A stretch of 64,000 nucleotides of DNA from a virus. Positions within the stretch are counted from its first letter, which is position 1. Every line of letters starts with the position of its first letter. This document shows, piece by piece, positions 34,180 to 43,310 of this stretch. A program made the position numbers and the translations under genes. The notes under the pieces are model-generated. The model ran no database searches. It was not told where the DNA came from and saw only the letters and a program-made list of their open reading frames with translations. The stretch covers positions 1 through 64,000 of the IMG/VR virus record IMGVR_UViG_3300006990_000020; one strand, written 5' to 3'.

Positions 34180-36356
34180 TATTTAAACCTCACAATCAAC
34201 TTTCTATCTTCGATTTTCTTTTTAAGGCCTGTTAAGGGATCTGTATACTCAAATACAAATCCTACACGGAGTCCTTTATATATTTTTGATGCATGTAAGT
34301 TCGCTATATAAAATTTACCATTAAAAAACATTGAAGTATCGTCAAAAGATGCATCGTTTTCTAATAAAGTTTTTCCTGTATCGACATCATACATTTTATA
34401 ACTTATCATACCCAAATCTTCAGATACTAAGTCAAAAGGTACCTTGATAGATTTGTATTGTCTTGCCATGTCAATAAAACTAAACTTTAAAGTTTTTATA
34501 GCATCATCAGCACTAATTTCTTTTTGCTGTGTATCTAAAACAACCCTGAGCTTCTTAAACAAGTCCTCTTCTGAAGTTTCAGGCAAATGAAAATCTACTT
34601 TTTCATTTTTAAGAAGATATTTTTTTCCACCATTTGCAACATAGTATTTAAAGTCGATTTCAACTTTACTATTTTTCTCTAAATCACTTTGAAACTTACT
34701 GCTGCTATTAAATCTACTTATTGTAGACAATGTGGCACCGTTTGGACCAGGAACAGTAAATTTCTTAATTCCTGATAGTGTGCTTCCCTTATAGTCACTT
34801 ACTGTAGTTGATGATATTGTTGCAGCAAAAATATTAAAATTGGTCTTGTTTTCTTTTAAAATAATTGAGTTGTTGGCATCAACATTTTTAACTACAAAAC
34901 TTTCCTGTGTTAAAGTCGGTTCAGAATGTGATATTTTAATCTCTTTTTTAATGTTATCAACACTTGAGTTAACGTTAAAGTCAGCAGTTGAAATTAGTGT
35001 AGAAAGACTGTCAAGTGATGTTGTTCCTGAAGTTAGCGTAAAACTAGAAATATTGACAACTCTCGCTGCGTCAACTACATTGTCGATTGTCGATCCGTTA
35101 GTGTTAAATCCAAATGTTGTTAGTGTACCTGAAGTGTTAGTGATTGATAAGTAATCACCTGCTGCAGGTGTTCTTAGAAGTCTCAAAACCGTTTCACTTA
35201 TTGTTTCGTCCTCGTATCTCATCTGCAGATGAGTATCCTCTCCAGGAAAAGAAGTCAACTTTTTATTAATAAGATTTGTTACGTAAAAGTCTTCTTTGAC
35301 ATCTAAGAACCTTTTTTTGTTATCAAAATTAACAATTTCAAAATTTTCATCTTTTGTCTTAACTTGAAGTTTTGGTCTGTTAAACATATAAGACAGATTT
35401 CTGCTTCCTAGTCTTTTTAAGAAATAAGTGTTTTCATCAAACAAATTGTCATAAGCTATTTCTATGACAAATGTTTGTGTCTTATTTTCTGGAGCTGGCG
35501 CGGATAAGAAGTGTTCGACATAACTTGTTATATCAAAAACTACATCTTCATTACCTTTAACTACTGTGAATGTAGACTCATATGTGGACCCAGCATACAC
35601 TTCAGCGTCTGTTACAAACCCCGGAACACTCCAGTTTTTGCTTTTGTTAATTGTCTCAAAGCTAGCGCCTCCTTTGTCTGAAAAGTGCAGGGTGTCCCTG
35701 CCAATGCCTTCGTCAAAGTCATAATTAAGAGGTCTAATTCTTAAAGTATAGTCTTTGCTCGAAGTTGCAGCTGCACCGACATCTGATAGTGTAATAAAAG
35801 TTTTATATTGATCGGTATTAAATATAGATTCTTCTTTGTCCGAAATGTGATCGTCTAGTATACTTGCTAAATCAAAATTAATCAAAACTGCTGAATGTTC
35901 AAACCTTTTAAAACTCTTTATACTAATCGATGCTTGTCCTTCTGGAACAGTGATTATAGTGTCGCCAGAAGCTCCAGGATTGTCCTGTATTAATAAGATT
36001 TCTGTACTGCTTAGTTTATATGCGCTAATAGCAAAGCCAACAACGTTGTTTATTTCTGTGATCAAACTATCAAAAGAAATAAATCTTGTATTTTGGCCAT
36101 TAAAGTCTGCCTGTAGACCAGTATCATATTCAAATGTTTTAGAAACTCCTAGTGAATCAATAATTGTCACAGTATTTCCGTCTGTAAGATTACTCACTAT
36201 GAGTAGTGCTCTAGACTTTACATTTTTGTTTTCTTGATATATCTTAAAAAGATCAAGTGTCGATGCTTGACCAAAGTTTGCTGAAACGCCTTGATTTAAT
36301 GACGTTGAAAGATCTGTTATAAACGTGTCTTTTTTTGCAATTTTAGTAATAATCAT
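34179..36356 (-). CDS. virion protein with DNRLRE-like fold and two copies of an inserted domain (725 aa)
   Basis: The opening KKDTFITDLSTSLNQGVSAN, then GQASTLDLFKIY and, after an insertion, HSAVLINFDLASI resemble the DNRLRE/disaggregatase-type domain found in phage structural proteins (Thr-Phe-Ile-x, Asn-x-Gly, Leu-x-Leu, then Phe-Asp-Leu). Two similar beta-rich inserts interrupt it: residues about 55-150 (TVTIIDSLGVSKTFEYD ... LLIQDNPGASGDTIIT) and about 400-510 (YLSITNTSGTLTTFGFN ... NNSIILKE). The C-terminal 200 residues are beta-rich (VDFHLPETSEEDLFKKLRVV). The start has GGAACGGATGA upstream. Its place directly after the gp6-like baseplate wedge gene suggests a baseplate-attached component. 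Confidence 0.8.
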   Translation of the reverse strand: MIITKIAKKDTFITDLSTSLNQGVSANFGQASTLDLFKIYQENKNVKSRALLIVSNLTDGNTVTIIDSLGVSKTFEYDTGLQADFNGQNTRFISFDSLITEINNVVGFAISAYKLSSTEILLIQDNPGASGDTIITVPEGQASISIKSFKRFEHSAVLINFDLASILDDHISDKEESIFNTDQYKTFITLSDVGAAATSSKDYTLRIRPLNYDFDEGIGRDTLHFSDKGGASFETINKSKNWSVPGFVTDAEVYAGSTYESTFTVVKGNEDVVFDITSYVEHFLSAPAPENKTQTFVIEIAYDNLFDENTYFLKRLGSRNLSYMFNRPKLQVKTKDENFEIVNFDNKKRFLDVKEDFYVTNLINKKLTSFPGEDTHLQMRYEDETISETVLRLLRTPAAGDYLSITNTSGTLTTFGFNTNGSTIDNVVDAARVVNISSFTLTSGTTSLDSLSTLISTADFNVNSSVDNIKKEIKISHSEPTLTQESFVVKNVDANNSIILKENKTNFNIFAATISSTTVSDYKGSTLSGIKKFTVPGPNGATLSTISRFNSSSKFQSDLEKNSKVEIDFKYYVANGGKKYLLKNEKVDFHLPETSEEDLFKKLRVVLDTQQKEISADDAIKTLKFSFIDMARQYKSIKVPFDLVSEDLGMISYKMYDVDTGKTLLENDASFDDTSMFFNGKFYIANLHASKIYKGLRVGFVFEYTDPLTGLKKKIEDRKLIVRFK

Positions 36357-36360
36357 TTAA

Positions 36361-38235
36361 TCATCCGTTCCTAACAACAATGTCAAAGTCTAAATGTTTA
36401 AGTTCAAATATTCCACCTCTATTGGGAAATATAAATCCGTCTTGAAACTGTTGTTGTGGAGAAAAAGAGTTTCTTGCATATTCAATATCAATTTCTTCTT
36501 CATCATCAAAAAAGTCGTCTTGAAAATTCTTAGACGTTATAAAATTTTCAGGCAAAGTAACAATACTAGAAACCCCAGGAGTATTCAGTACTATATTAAC
36601 AATATCATTGACATTAATTGCCTCGTTTATCTGGAGTATTTCAAATCTCATATTTTGTACTATTCTAGAAATTACATTGTCAAGTACTTCTTCGACAGTA
36701 TAGTTTGACTTGATTTTCAATGTTAAGTCAATACCAAAGTTAAAAATTGGTGCATCTATAATATTGAAACTATCACCTAAAACTCTATGTTCATCAATGT
36801 AATTTTTCAAGTTAATCTTTAATGCATCGTTTGCATAGACATATTGTCCTTCTTGGTTTCGACATATGACAAAAATATCTTTAGCAAGGTTTGTATACTC
36901 ATTATTTAAGACAGCAACTTTGTGAACTTTTCCAAAGTCCGAAGGCATTGTATAAATTCTTGATATTAAATCTTTCTGGTTGACAATTCTGTTTTGCATC
37001 GTAATTGCATTTGGGATTTGATTTCTCATCTCTTCTAAAGATAAACTATTAGATCCACCCACAGCTTCTTCTTCATTTAATGCATCTAAAGACTCTAAGA
37101 TTTGATCTGTAATTTCTTCCAAAGACTGTCCTGATGGCGGACTCTCTATGTTATAATAAGGAAAAACTATTATAGGCCTGACAATAGTTTCTATAGATTC
37201 TTCTGGAACATTATGATTAACACCACCACCATGAACATACTTTACTGTGACGGTTTTGCCTGCAGGTGAAACGCCTAGAGAGTTAGAAGTTAAAAGTGCG
37301 CCTGGATCAATTGAAATACTGTTGTCATAATCTCTATGTTTTAAAGGCAAAATAAAATCTTCAGGATTCGTTAGTAAGTTATCTTCTATAGTTTTACCTC
37401 TACCATTTCCAAATCTAATTGCTGAGGTGTTGTTTAAAAAGTTTCTTTCAACCGTATATCTGAATGGTGCAACAGTTGGATAGAAATATTTTTCTTTGGC
37501 ATTTTCAACTTTTAAATAAACTGTGCTCTGGCTCAAAAAGTCTACTTCATAGTATTCATTTAAGTCGTTGTCTAATATGCTAGTAATTTTTTGTATATTA
37601 GGGTTTTGTAAATTATAGCTTAAAAACAAATCTTGATCGTCTGATGGGAAAGACACAGTCTCAGTTGCAAAGTCTCCGCTTGTACAAAGGCCCTTCTTTT
37701 TAAGGATTAATGTTTGAGGGGAACCATCATCATCAACTTCTGCAACCTCCTTTTCGTATCCAAAACCAAAATCAACATCTTCAGCGAGAATAAAGTTTAT
37801 TCCACTAACTGATGTCAAGACCGTGCCAGCTTTAACAATAGGCAGTTGATATTCTAAAGGTTGCAAAGCGTTAAGTGGAGCTGCGTCGTCAATATCAACT
37901 TCAACAAAAAAGCTAACATTGACACTTGACGCTGTTGCGCCACCACCTTTTATTCCAGCACGTCTCAAGTGACTAATTATATTCTCAGAATTAACTGAGT
38001 TTTCATAGTTTAATTCGTTCATTTGCTGGTCAACGTAATAAGTTAAAGAGTCACCAACAATTGAAGCAAAATCAAGAAGCATTCCACCTAAAGAACTTTC
38101 AGAAAAGTCCTGTATTTGATTTGAAAAGTTTGAGCGAGCATAATTTAATAACTCACCTCTAAACTCATCAAAGGTTTTATTGATATATTGATCTTTTCTT
38201 TGGTTTTTAAGCTTTTTTGTTATATTAGCTGACAT
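36361..38235 (-). CDS. 6: baseplate wedge protein, T4 gp6 / phage J family
   Basis: The 624-residue protein has the opening typical of gp6 homologues: a basic N-terminus, then TFDEFRGELLNYARSNFSNQ and SSLGGMLLDFASIVGDSLTY with YYVDQQMNELNYENS. A later NVNDIVNIVLNTPGVSSI (near residue 555) is the conserved C-terminal piece that contacts neighbouring wedges. In T4 gp6 forms the inner ring of the baseplate wedge. It directly follows the gp25 gene (TAATG overlap, strong GGAGGTCC), the same partnership as in T4 and most contractile injection systems. Size and order both fit. Confidence 0.9.
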   Translation of the reverse strand: MSANITKKLKNQRKDQYINKTFDEFRGELLNYARSNFSNQIQDFSESSLGGMLLDFASIVGDSLTYYVDQQMNELNYENSVNSENIISHLRRAGIKGGGATASSVNVSFFVEVDIDDAAPLNALQPLEYQLPIVKAGTVLTSVSGINFILAEDVDFGFGYEKEVAEVDDDGSPQTLILKKKGLCTSGDFATETVSFPSDDQDLFLSYNLQNPNIQKITSILDNDLNEYYEVDFLSQSTVYLKVENAKEKYFYPTVAPFRYTVERNFLNNTSAIRFGNGRGKTIEDNLLTNPEDFILPLKHRDYDNSISIDPGALLTSNSLGVSPAGKTVTVKYVHGGGVNHNVPEESIETIVRPIIVFPYYNIESPPSGQSLEEITDQILESLDALNEEEAVGGSNSLSLEEMRNQIPNAITMQNRIVNQKDLISRIYTMPSDFGKVHKVAVLNNEYTNLAKDIFVICRNQEGQYVYANDALKINLKNYIDEHRVLGDSFNIIDAPIFNFGIDLTLKIKSNYTVEEVLDNVISRIVQNMRFEILQINEAINVNDIVNIVLNTPGVSSIVTLPENFITSKNFQDDFFDDEEEIDIEYARNSFSPQQQFQDGFIFPNRGGIFELKHLDFDIVVRNG

Positions 38236-38729
38236 TAAGCGGACCTCCTAATTGTCAATTCTATGCTATTAGTTTCATTTTCAAAGCCTTCTATTGAATA
38301 TCTTATAACTACTTTGAAAAAGTCAGCACTGTCTTCTTCGTTGTTTGTTATGTTTTTGCTTTCAAAATCTAATAGTTGTATGAAAGGAAAATATTTCCTT
38401 ACACTGATACTTACTTCTTCCATAACTATGCTTTCAATTTGTTCGACAGTCAAATCAGTTCTATTATAAATAGAAGATATACTTGTTCCAAAATCAGGCT
38501 TGCATAAAAGTTCTCCTTTTTTTGTTAATAAAAAAGTTTTGAAATTATTTGAAACTTGACTCTTAATGTTTTTATTCATTTTAAACAAAGTCTCGTTCGG
38601 AGAAAAGCTTTTCTCTAAAGGCATACGTATTCCAAGCGGAAGATCTTCTGAAGAATTGCTTTGTTCAATATTCTTCTTAATACTTTCTACTTCTTGAATG
38701 CTTTTGCCTGTATTTTTAAAAATAGTCAT
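38235..38729 (-). CDS. 25: baseplate wedge protein, T4 gp25 family
   Basis: This 164-residue protein carries the gp25 core: FLLTKKGELLCKPDFGTSIS then SIYNRTDLTVEQIESIVMEE and SVRKYFPFIQLLDFES. The family initiates sheath polymerisation at the baseplate and is related to the lysozyme-like W protein of other contractile systems. It is slightly longer than T4 gp25 at the N-terminus, with a basic lead (KNTGKSIQEVESIKKNIEQS). GAGG precedes the ATG, and an AATAATTAGCAT element lies only eleven bases before the start codon. Confidence 0.9.
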   Translation of the reverse strand: MTIFKNTGKSIQEVESIKKNIEQSNSSEDLPLGIRMPLEKSFSPNETLFKMNKNIKSQVSNNFKTFLLTKKGELLCKPDFGTSISSIYNRTDLTVEQIESIVMEEVSISVRKYFPFIQLLDFESKNITNNEEDSADFFKVVIRYSIEGFENETNSIELTIRRSA

Positions 38730-38739
38730 AAATACCTCA

Positions 38740-38751
38740 ATGCTAATTATT
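38740..38751 (-). promoter_or_regulatory. AATAATTAGCAT element before the gp25-like gene
   Basis: An exact copy of the 12-mer found before the 335-residue gene. It ends only eleven bases from the start codon at 38729, with GAGG in between, so it is too close to be a normal -10 box for this gene. An RNA-level or processing role fits this copy better than a promoter. Confidence 0.3.
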
Positions 38752-38767
38752 TAATGAAGTATATTGC

Positions 38768-40672
38768 TTAGGATGTTTTGCTTATTTTACTTAAAATTTT
38801 ATCAATATTGTCTTCTATTTTTGACAGTCTTTGTGATAAATCTTGTTCTCTTTTCATTTGCGCTTGACTAATACTTCTCTCCAGTTCAGTCGTCGCAGAT
38901 ATGCTTTTAACTTCTATGTTTTTGACTGCTGTAGTTAGACTTAGATTCAAAGAAGTTAATAGTTCAATAATAATGCCGATACTAACTGCAGCAGTCCCAG
39001 CTCCTGCGATAGCTGCTGGACTCTGTGACGTTATTTTGCTTGAAATACTCGATAGCGCTAAAGTAAACTCATTTGAAATTGATTTGTTTATGTCTTTTCT
39101 AGTCGACAAGACGCTTTCTAGTAAAGTTTTAGTTACATGCATATCTTCCCTAGAAACGTCTAATATTTCTTGCAAATAAGATTTAAGTTGCTCACCCAAG
39201 ACAAGAGATTGCATTTCTTCGCTTTCACCTAATCTTATAAGCGATCCTTTGCCGTTTTTAAAAGTTCCTTTGCTTTTTTCTAAGTCGGAACTTCCGATAA
39301 ATATCCTATTTCCGTCTATTAATATATCGCCGTCTCTATTAATCCTAATTGCTGAAATGGTGTCTTTATTAGATTCTTTGTCATTATACTCTTTGATTAT
39401 TCCAATTTCTCCATCGCTTTTTCTACAAAGCAAAGAAATACTGCTTGATGTCATGTTGATATTTGGAATATCTTTATTAAGATTTTGATCTTCAACTATT
39501 TTTGAAAACTTTCCTAAATTAAATTTTTTCTGGTCATCTTTTAAGCTACTACTCACCTCAGTCTCTTCTAAGTCATGACTGTAAGCTGTAAGATTTAATT
39601 TTTTGTCCAGAAATTGGTTTGCATCATCATAAAAGTCATATGACTCTGTCAAAGTGAGTCGAGATGCATCCTCTATTACACTAGTAGCACCCTCAGAAAA
39701 GCTACTTTTATAATCTTTATCCTGTGTGCTATAGAATTCTGGGTGCTTTAATCTTTCTTCTTTATTGTCATATGCAACTACATTAGGTAATTTTTTACTC
39801 TTGAACTGCTTAACAATAAACTCCTTACCAACATGTTCTAAGCCTTTTTTGTCTATTAGCGTTCCTTTGATTTCTCTAAAATCATTTTTAACAAACTTAC
39901 CAATACCAGCTGATATTGTTACTTCACCTTGATTACTAACATTGCTATATTGACTATTACTAGAGTTAACAGAAGACAGTCTGATTAAAGTATTGTTTGA
40001 TCCTTGTATAATCGTATCCCCAGGTAGCTTAGTCACATGCGGGACAAATCTGTGTCTTCTGTTGTTTATGTAATTGTTTATATAAGAAAGTTCAATATCG
40101 TCTAACTCAAAAGTTTTTTCTGCAAAGGAAGTATAAGGCATAACCATTTTTGTTTCTAAAAACTCATTATGGCTTTTTTGATTTCTTTTTTTGTTTGCGC
40201 CTTTTACGTTTTTATTTTGTCTTTCCAGATCTTTTGAAAGTGTACTATTGATTATTCCAATCAAGCTATCTCTGTCGCCGTATGTATAATTAACATCTTC
40301 AGATGTTGAAAATGCATGAATTCTGCTTACCCAATAAGAGTTAATATCAAAACTAGAGTTAAAAAGGGTTGGGTCTTTTTCGTACTTATAAATCCACACA
40401 TACTCACCAACTTTTAGAGGCATTTTAAAGTGTGAAGAAAAGAATGGAAGGGATATAAAGTAGCTAGAGCTTTCTCCGTCTCTATGAACAATAGATTTAG
40501 AAAAAACAGTTTGATCTGGTAATATGCTTAAAAAGTCAACTAAGTTTTTAGACTTTTTACTGTCGTTAAAGAACTTAGTAGTTAGATCTAGCTTTGACAA
40601 CTCGCTATATACAGCATTACCATTACTTTTTTCACTATTTATAATATATAAACATCTTGACTTTATAAACAT
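38768..40672 (-). CDS. baseplate hub/spike-like protein with OB and beta-helix-like parts (634 aa)
   Basis: The N-terminal 130 residues (FFSSHFKMPLKVGEYVWIYK, then YWVSRIHAF) look like the OB-fold of spike and hub proteins of the gp5/VgrG type. The middle contains GDTIIQGSNNTLIRLSS (near residue 225) and later IRINRDGDILIDGNRIFIG (near 450), the repeated Gly-Asp and Ile pattern of beta-helix or needle segments. The C-terminal 140 residues are a helical coiled coil (ELERSISQAQMKREQDLSQR). No lysozyme motif is seen. Position next to gp25 and gp6 supports a baseplate role. Whether it is the true central spike or an accessory hub protein is unsure. Confidence 0.65.
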   Translation of the reverse strand: MFIKSRCLYIINSEKSNGNAVYSELSKLDLTTKFFNDSKKSKNLVDFLSILPDQTVFSKSIVHRDGESSSYFISLPFFSSHFKMPLKVGEYVWIYKYEKDPTLFNSSFDINSYWVSRIHAFSTSEDVNYTYGDRDSLIGIINSTLSKDLERQNKNVKGANKKRNQKSHNEFLETKMVMPYTSFAEKTFELDDIELSYINNYINNRRHRFVPHVTKLPGDTIIQGSNNTLIRLSSVNSSNSQYSNVSNQGEVTISAGIGKFVKNDFREIKGTLIDKKGLEHVGKEFIVKQFKSKKLPNVVAYDNKEERLKHPEFYSTQDKDYKSSFSEGATSVIEDASRLTLTESYDFYDDANQFLDKKLNLTAYSHDLEETEVSSSLKDDQKKFNLGKFSKIVEDQNLNKDIPNINMTSSSISLLCRKSDGEIGIIKEYNDKESNKDTISAIRINRDGDILIDGNRIFIGSSDLEKSKGTFKNGKGSLIRLGESEEMQSLVLGEQLKSYLQEILDVSREDMHVTKTLLESVLSTRKDINKSISNEFTLALSSISSKITSQSPAAIAGAGTAAVSIGIIIELLTSLNLSLTTAVKNIEVKSISATTELERSISQAQMKREQDLSQRLSKIEDNIDKILSKISKTS

Positions 40673-40693
40673 ATAGACATCACTTAATCTAAC

Positions 40694-41062
40694 TTAAACG
40701 TTAATTTTGTTAAAGATATCATCATCTGATATCTGTTCTGTTTTTTCTTCTTCTTTTGCAATCAGCTCAGCTAACTTAAGTATTTGATCGTTTGATTTGC
40801 TCATTCTCTCAATATACTTTGACATAATCGCACCAATATTCATGTGTTCGTTAATCCCACCTTGCATAGAAATATATGCATCATTGAACATCATTTTTGA
40901 CTTTTCTCTGTCCTCTAAAGCATTTTCATATATCTCTTTCCAGAGCATCTTTTTCTTGTCTTCTAGCGAGTCAATATTGTCAAGAATATCAGAAAAATTC
41001 TTTATTTGATTTTCTTTTTCATCATTTTTATCAATATTTTTTGATATTTTTTCAACATTCAT
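40694..41062 (-). CDS. small helical hypothetical protein after the late sigma gene (122 aa)
   Basis: The start is taken at the ATG at 41062 (MNVEKISKNIDKNDEK), which has AAGGAC eight bases upstream; the longer frame overlaps the sigma gene and lacks a good site. The 122-residue protein is highly charged and helical throughout (LDNIDSLEDKKKMLWKEIYE, then QILKLAELIAKEEEKTEQ), with a central Met-rich helix (MSKYIERMS). It ends in an acidic tail. I do not recognise it. It lies between the sigma factor and the baseplate genes; an assembly chaperone or a regulator would both fit. Confidence 0.7.
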   Translation of the reverse strand: MNVEKISKNIDKNDEKENQIKNFSDILDNIDSLEDKKKMLWKEIYENALEDREKSKMMFNDAYISMQGGINEHMNIGAIMSKYIERMSKSNDQILKLAELIAKEEEKTEQISDDDIFNKINV

Positions 41063-41072
41063 TTTCTTGTCC

Positions 41073-41807
41073 TTAAAATAAATAAAAGTCTGTATTAGGC
41101 CCAGACATTTTCTTAAAGTGTTTTCTAATATTAGACAAACTAGCACTAAGTTCTGTGCTGTTTAGACCTGATATTTCTCTGAGATAGACAAATATTGCAC
41201 GTTTATTTAAGAAGTCTAAGTCGTCAACATTATTAAATATTTGCTGTATTGCATCAACGCAATTCAAGTCTCTTTGATCCTTAAGCTTGTGACGTATTCT
41301 GTTTGTCATCTCCATAAGCATAGGTACTAAGATTTCTTGATCAATATTATTTTCATAAGCTTTGGCAACATCTGGTTCTATTCTATTAAGCTGGTGCTTT
41401 TCGTAAGAAGTAAAGTCATCTTTACAGTCTATGTTGACGCTTCTTCGTGCGTGCTTATAATGACGTCTTGCATGGATTGTGAGCCAGTTTTTTGCAACAA
41501 CATTAAAATAAGAAAAGGCTTTTGTACCATTATCAGGTTTCCACTTTGGTATTGTTTCATATAGAAATGTTACACAGTCATGCTTCAAGTGATTAATATC
41601 CTCAATAGCTGACTTAAATTGATATACTGAAACCAGACTATTAACTAATTCCTCAAAAGCCGGCTGAATGTGCTCAGAATATGTTTGATCTTTTTTTCTC
41701 TTGTGATCTAATTTCTGGTATTCGGCAATTTTTTGTTGTGTTAATGCTGTGAAATAGTAATTTTTCTTTTTCTTTTTCTTATTAGTTAAAGCTATCGTTT
41801 CACTCAT
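41073..41807 (-). CDS. 55: late-transcription sigma factor, T4 gp55-like
   Basis: This 244-residue protein has a poly-lysine N-terminus (KKKKKK) followed by a sigma region 2-like helical core: IQPAFEELVNSLVSVYQFKS, DCVTFLYETIPKWKPD and KAFSYFNVVAKNWLTIHARR, which match the gp55 pattern of sigma region 2 (promoter melting) with little or no region 4. The C-terminal LREISGLNSTELSASLSNIR and HFKKMSGPNTDFYLF end resembles the sliding-clamp-binding tail of gp55. In T4, gp55 guides host RNA polymerase to TATAAATA late promoters; such a box is found at 16422-16429. The ATG has GGAAAG about twelve bases upstream. Confidence 0.87.
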   Translation of the reverse strand: MSETIALTNKKKKKKNYYFTALTQQKIAEYQKLDHKRKKDQTYSEHIQPAFEELVNSLVSVYQFKSAIEDINHLKHDCVTFLYETIPKWKPDNGTKAFSYFNVVAKNWLTIHARRHYKHARRSVNIDCKDDFTSYEKHQLNRIEPDVAKAYENNIDQEILVPMLMEMTNRIRHKLKDQRDLNCVDAIQQIFNNVDDLDFLNKRAIFVYLREISGLNSTELSASLSNIRKHFKKMSGPNTDFYLF

Positions 41808-41824
41808 TTTGGTTGACTTTCCAT

Positions 41825-42139
41825 TTATTTCACTTCTTCTGTCTCTTCTGACTCTTCTTCTATTTTTTCTTTTATCTCTACAGAATTAGAAAGTCTTTCT
41901 GCGACATACAAAATAGATAGTCTGACTTCATAAATTTCTTCTACTATTCTCTTAATCTCAGGACTATCAAAAAAAACAGGTATCTTAAGGATTTCACTGA
42001 GGCTTTGATATTTCTGATCTATTGCGTCCAAAGAATCTTCTATAGCTTCTTGAACTCTTAAGACTGCTATAGCAAACTTAAAGCAGAAGTAACCAAAGAA
42101 GACTGTTGTGAAAGCCAATATTATTTCTAAAATACTCAT
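41825..42139 (-). CDS. small membrane-anchored protein (104 aa)
   Basis: The likely start is the ATG at 42139 (MSILEIILAFTTVFFGYFCF), one base after the stop of the glycosyltransferase; a GTG twelve bases further up is possible. Residues 1-26 form one hydrophobic transmembrane helix. The rest is a soluble helical segment with QKYQSLSEILKIPVFFDSPE, a motif I associate with small conserved proteins of T4-like marine phages, and an extremely acidic C-terminus (EEESEETEEVK). The topology would place the acidic tail in the cytoplasm. Function unknown. Confidence 0.72.
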   Translation of the reverse strand: MSILEIILAFTTVFFGYFCFKFAIAVLRVQEAIEDSLDAIDQKYQSLSEILKIPVFFDSPEIKRIVEEIYEVRLSILYVAERLSNSVEIKEKIEEESEETEEVK

Positions 42140-42140
42140 C

Positions 42141-43310
42141 TTATAAATCACTCTTAAAAAATTTTTTATAATTATCTATTATATTCTCAATAGAATAATT
42201 TTGTTTAATAAAATTTTTCCGATAGTTAGCTACTTTCCTGTACTTTTCTTCGTTTTCAAAGAAATCTTCAAGGCATTTCATCATACTTTCTCCTTTAAAC
42301 TCTGCCCACTTAGGCGTAGAATCTAAATCAACAAATCTGCTATCATGATCAAAATCTATTAAGTCATAGTCAATCTTTACAAAGTCATCATGCATAAATT
42401 CTTTATAAGCTGAATAGTTTGTTGCAATGACAGGGAGACCACAAGCAGCTGCTTCTAATATAGGCAAACCAAAACCTTCAGCTCTTGTCCCAGACAGTAT
42501 GCAAGATATTTTACTTGATTTGTATATTTTAACTAAATCTTTAATAGAAGCACTTCCAAAAAGCATAGTAATTTTGCTTAACTTATCTATACCGAACTCA
42601 TCTTCCAAAAGCAATTTTATACTCTTTAGATCACTTTTTGTATGCTTTCCGTAGTTGATTTTTAAAACAACACCAATATCTTTGTCTTCTACAAAGTCCA
42701 AAGCACACTTAATGGTTTTAATAATGTTTTTTCTGTCTGACCTACTGTCATTGCTTGTAACTTGTGATATCACATATATGTTTTTGTTATATTTTAGCTT
42801 GTGCAATACGTCAGTCTTAAAATCTTCATGATTGTCAATGTAACCGAAGTAGGCTTCGTTTATTACTTTGATCTTCGTGTATAGTTTTTTACCTGTTTTC
42901 TTAGAAGTTTTAACGAAAGCTGCTTTTGTAAACTCAGAAGGAACAATTATTTTGCTCATCTTGTTTGCTTCGTCAATCCACGATGATTTTACTATGTCTG
43001 CTTCAAATCCTGCAGTAATTCCAATATTTTTCTTTGCTAAGTTTTTCCATTCATCGGGTAACAAAACTTGAAAAGATTCATCAAAATTAACATTACTCGT
43101 AGGTTTTTTTGCATATGCCAAAATATCTTTAACAATACCACAGTTATATTCTTGATTTAATACCCAAGAAGTATTTCCCCAATTTGTCGGTATTATATAA
43201 AGGTCTATGTTTGGTCTTTTTAACAAAGCTTTGAACACCTGCCTGCAATGTTCACCATATCCTGAAACTGTTAAAATTGGTCCTTTTAATAAAACTTTTT
43301 TCTTAATCAA
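42141..43310 (-). CDS. glycosyltransferase, GT4 family (389 aa)
   Basis: This is a GT-B fold glycosyltransferase. The C-terminal donor-binding half has SRSDRKNIIKTIKCALDFVE near residue 195 and SGTRAEGFGLPILEAAACGL near 275, containing the EGFGLPILE (Glu-x7-Glu) motif that holds the nucleotide sugar. The N-terminal half has the Gly-rich acceptor-side loop (SGYGEHCRQVFKALL). The start codon is probably TTG at 43310, with GGAGATAG upstream and an 8-base overlap with the previous glycosyltransferase; no ATG fits near the start. Phage enzymes of this kind glycosylate phage DNA, virion proteins or host surface sugars; the target is not visible here. Confidence 0.88.
   Translation of the reverse strand: MIKKKVLLKGPILTVSGYGEHCRQVFKALLKRPNIDLYIIPTNWGNTSWVLNQEYNCGIVKDILAYAKKPTSNVNFDESFQVLLPDEWKNLAKKNIGITAGFEADIVKSSWIDEANKMSKIIVPSEFTKAAFVKTSKKTGKKLYTKIKVINEAYFGYIDNHEDFKTDVLHKLKYNKNIYVISQVTSNDSRSDRKNIIKTIKCALDFVEDKDIGVVLKINYGKHTKSDLKSIKLLLEDEFGIDKLSKITMLFGSASIKDLVKIYKSSKISCILSGTRAEGFGLPILEAAACGLPVIATNYSAYKEFMHDDFVKIDYDLIDFDHDSRFVDLDSTPKWAEFKGESMMKCLEDFFENEEKYRKVANYRKNFIKQNYSIENIIDNYKKFFKSDL

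Noticed and set aside
40636-40643. TATAAATA late-box match inside the spike-like gene; further matches at 44804-44811, 58614-58621 and 59111-59118
   Set aside because: All lie inside coding DNA, in codons for Ile/Asn/Tyr/Lys that readily produce the sequence in AT-rich genes, and none is close to a gene start with a ribosome site.
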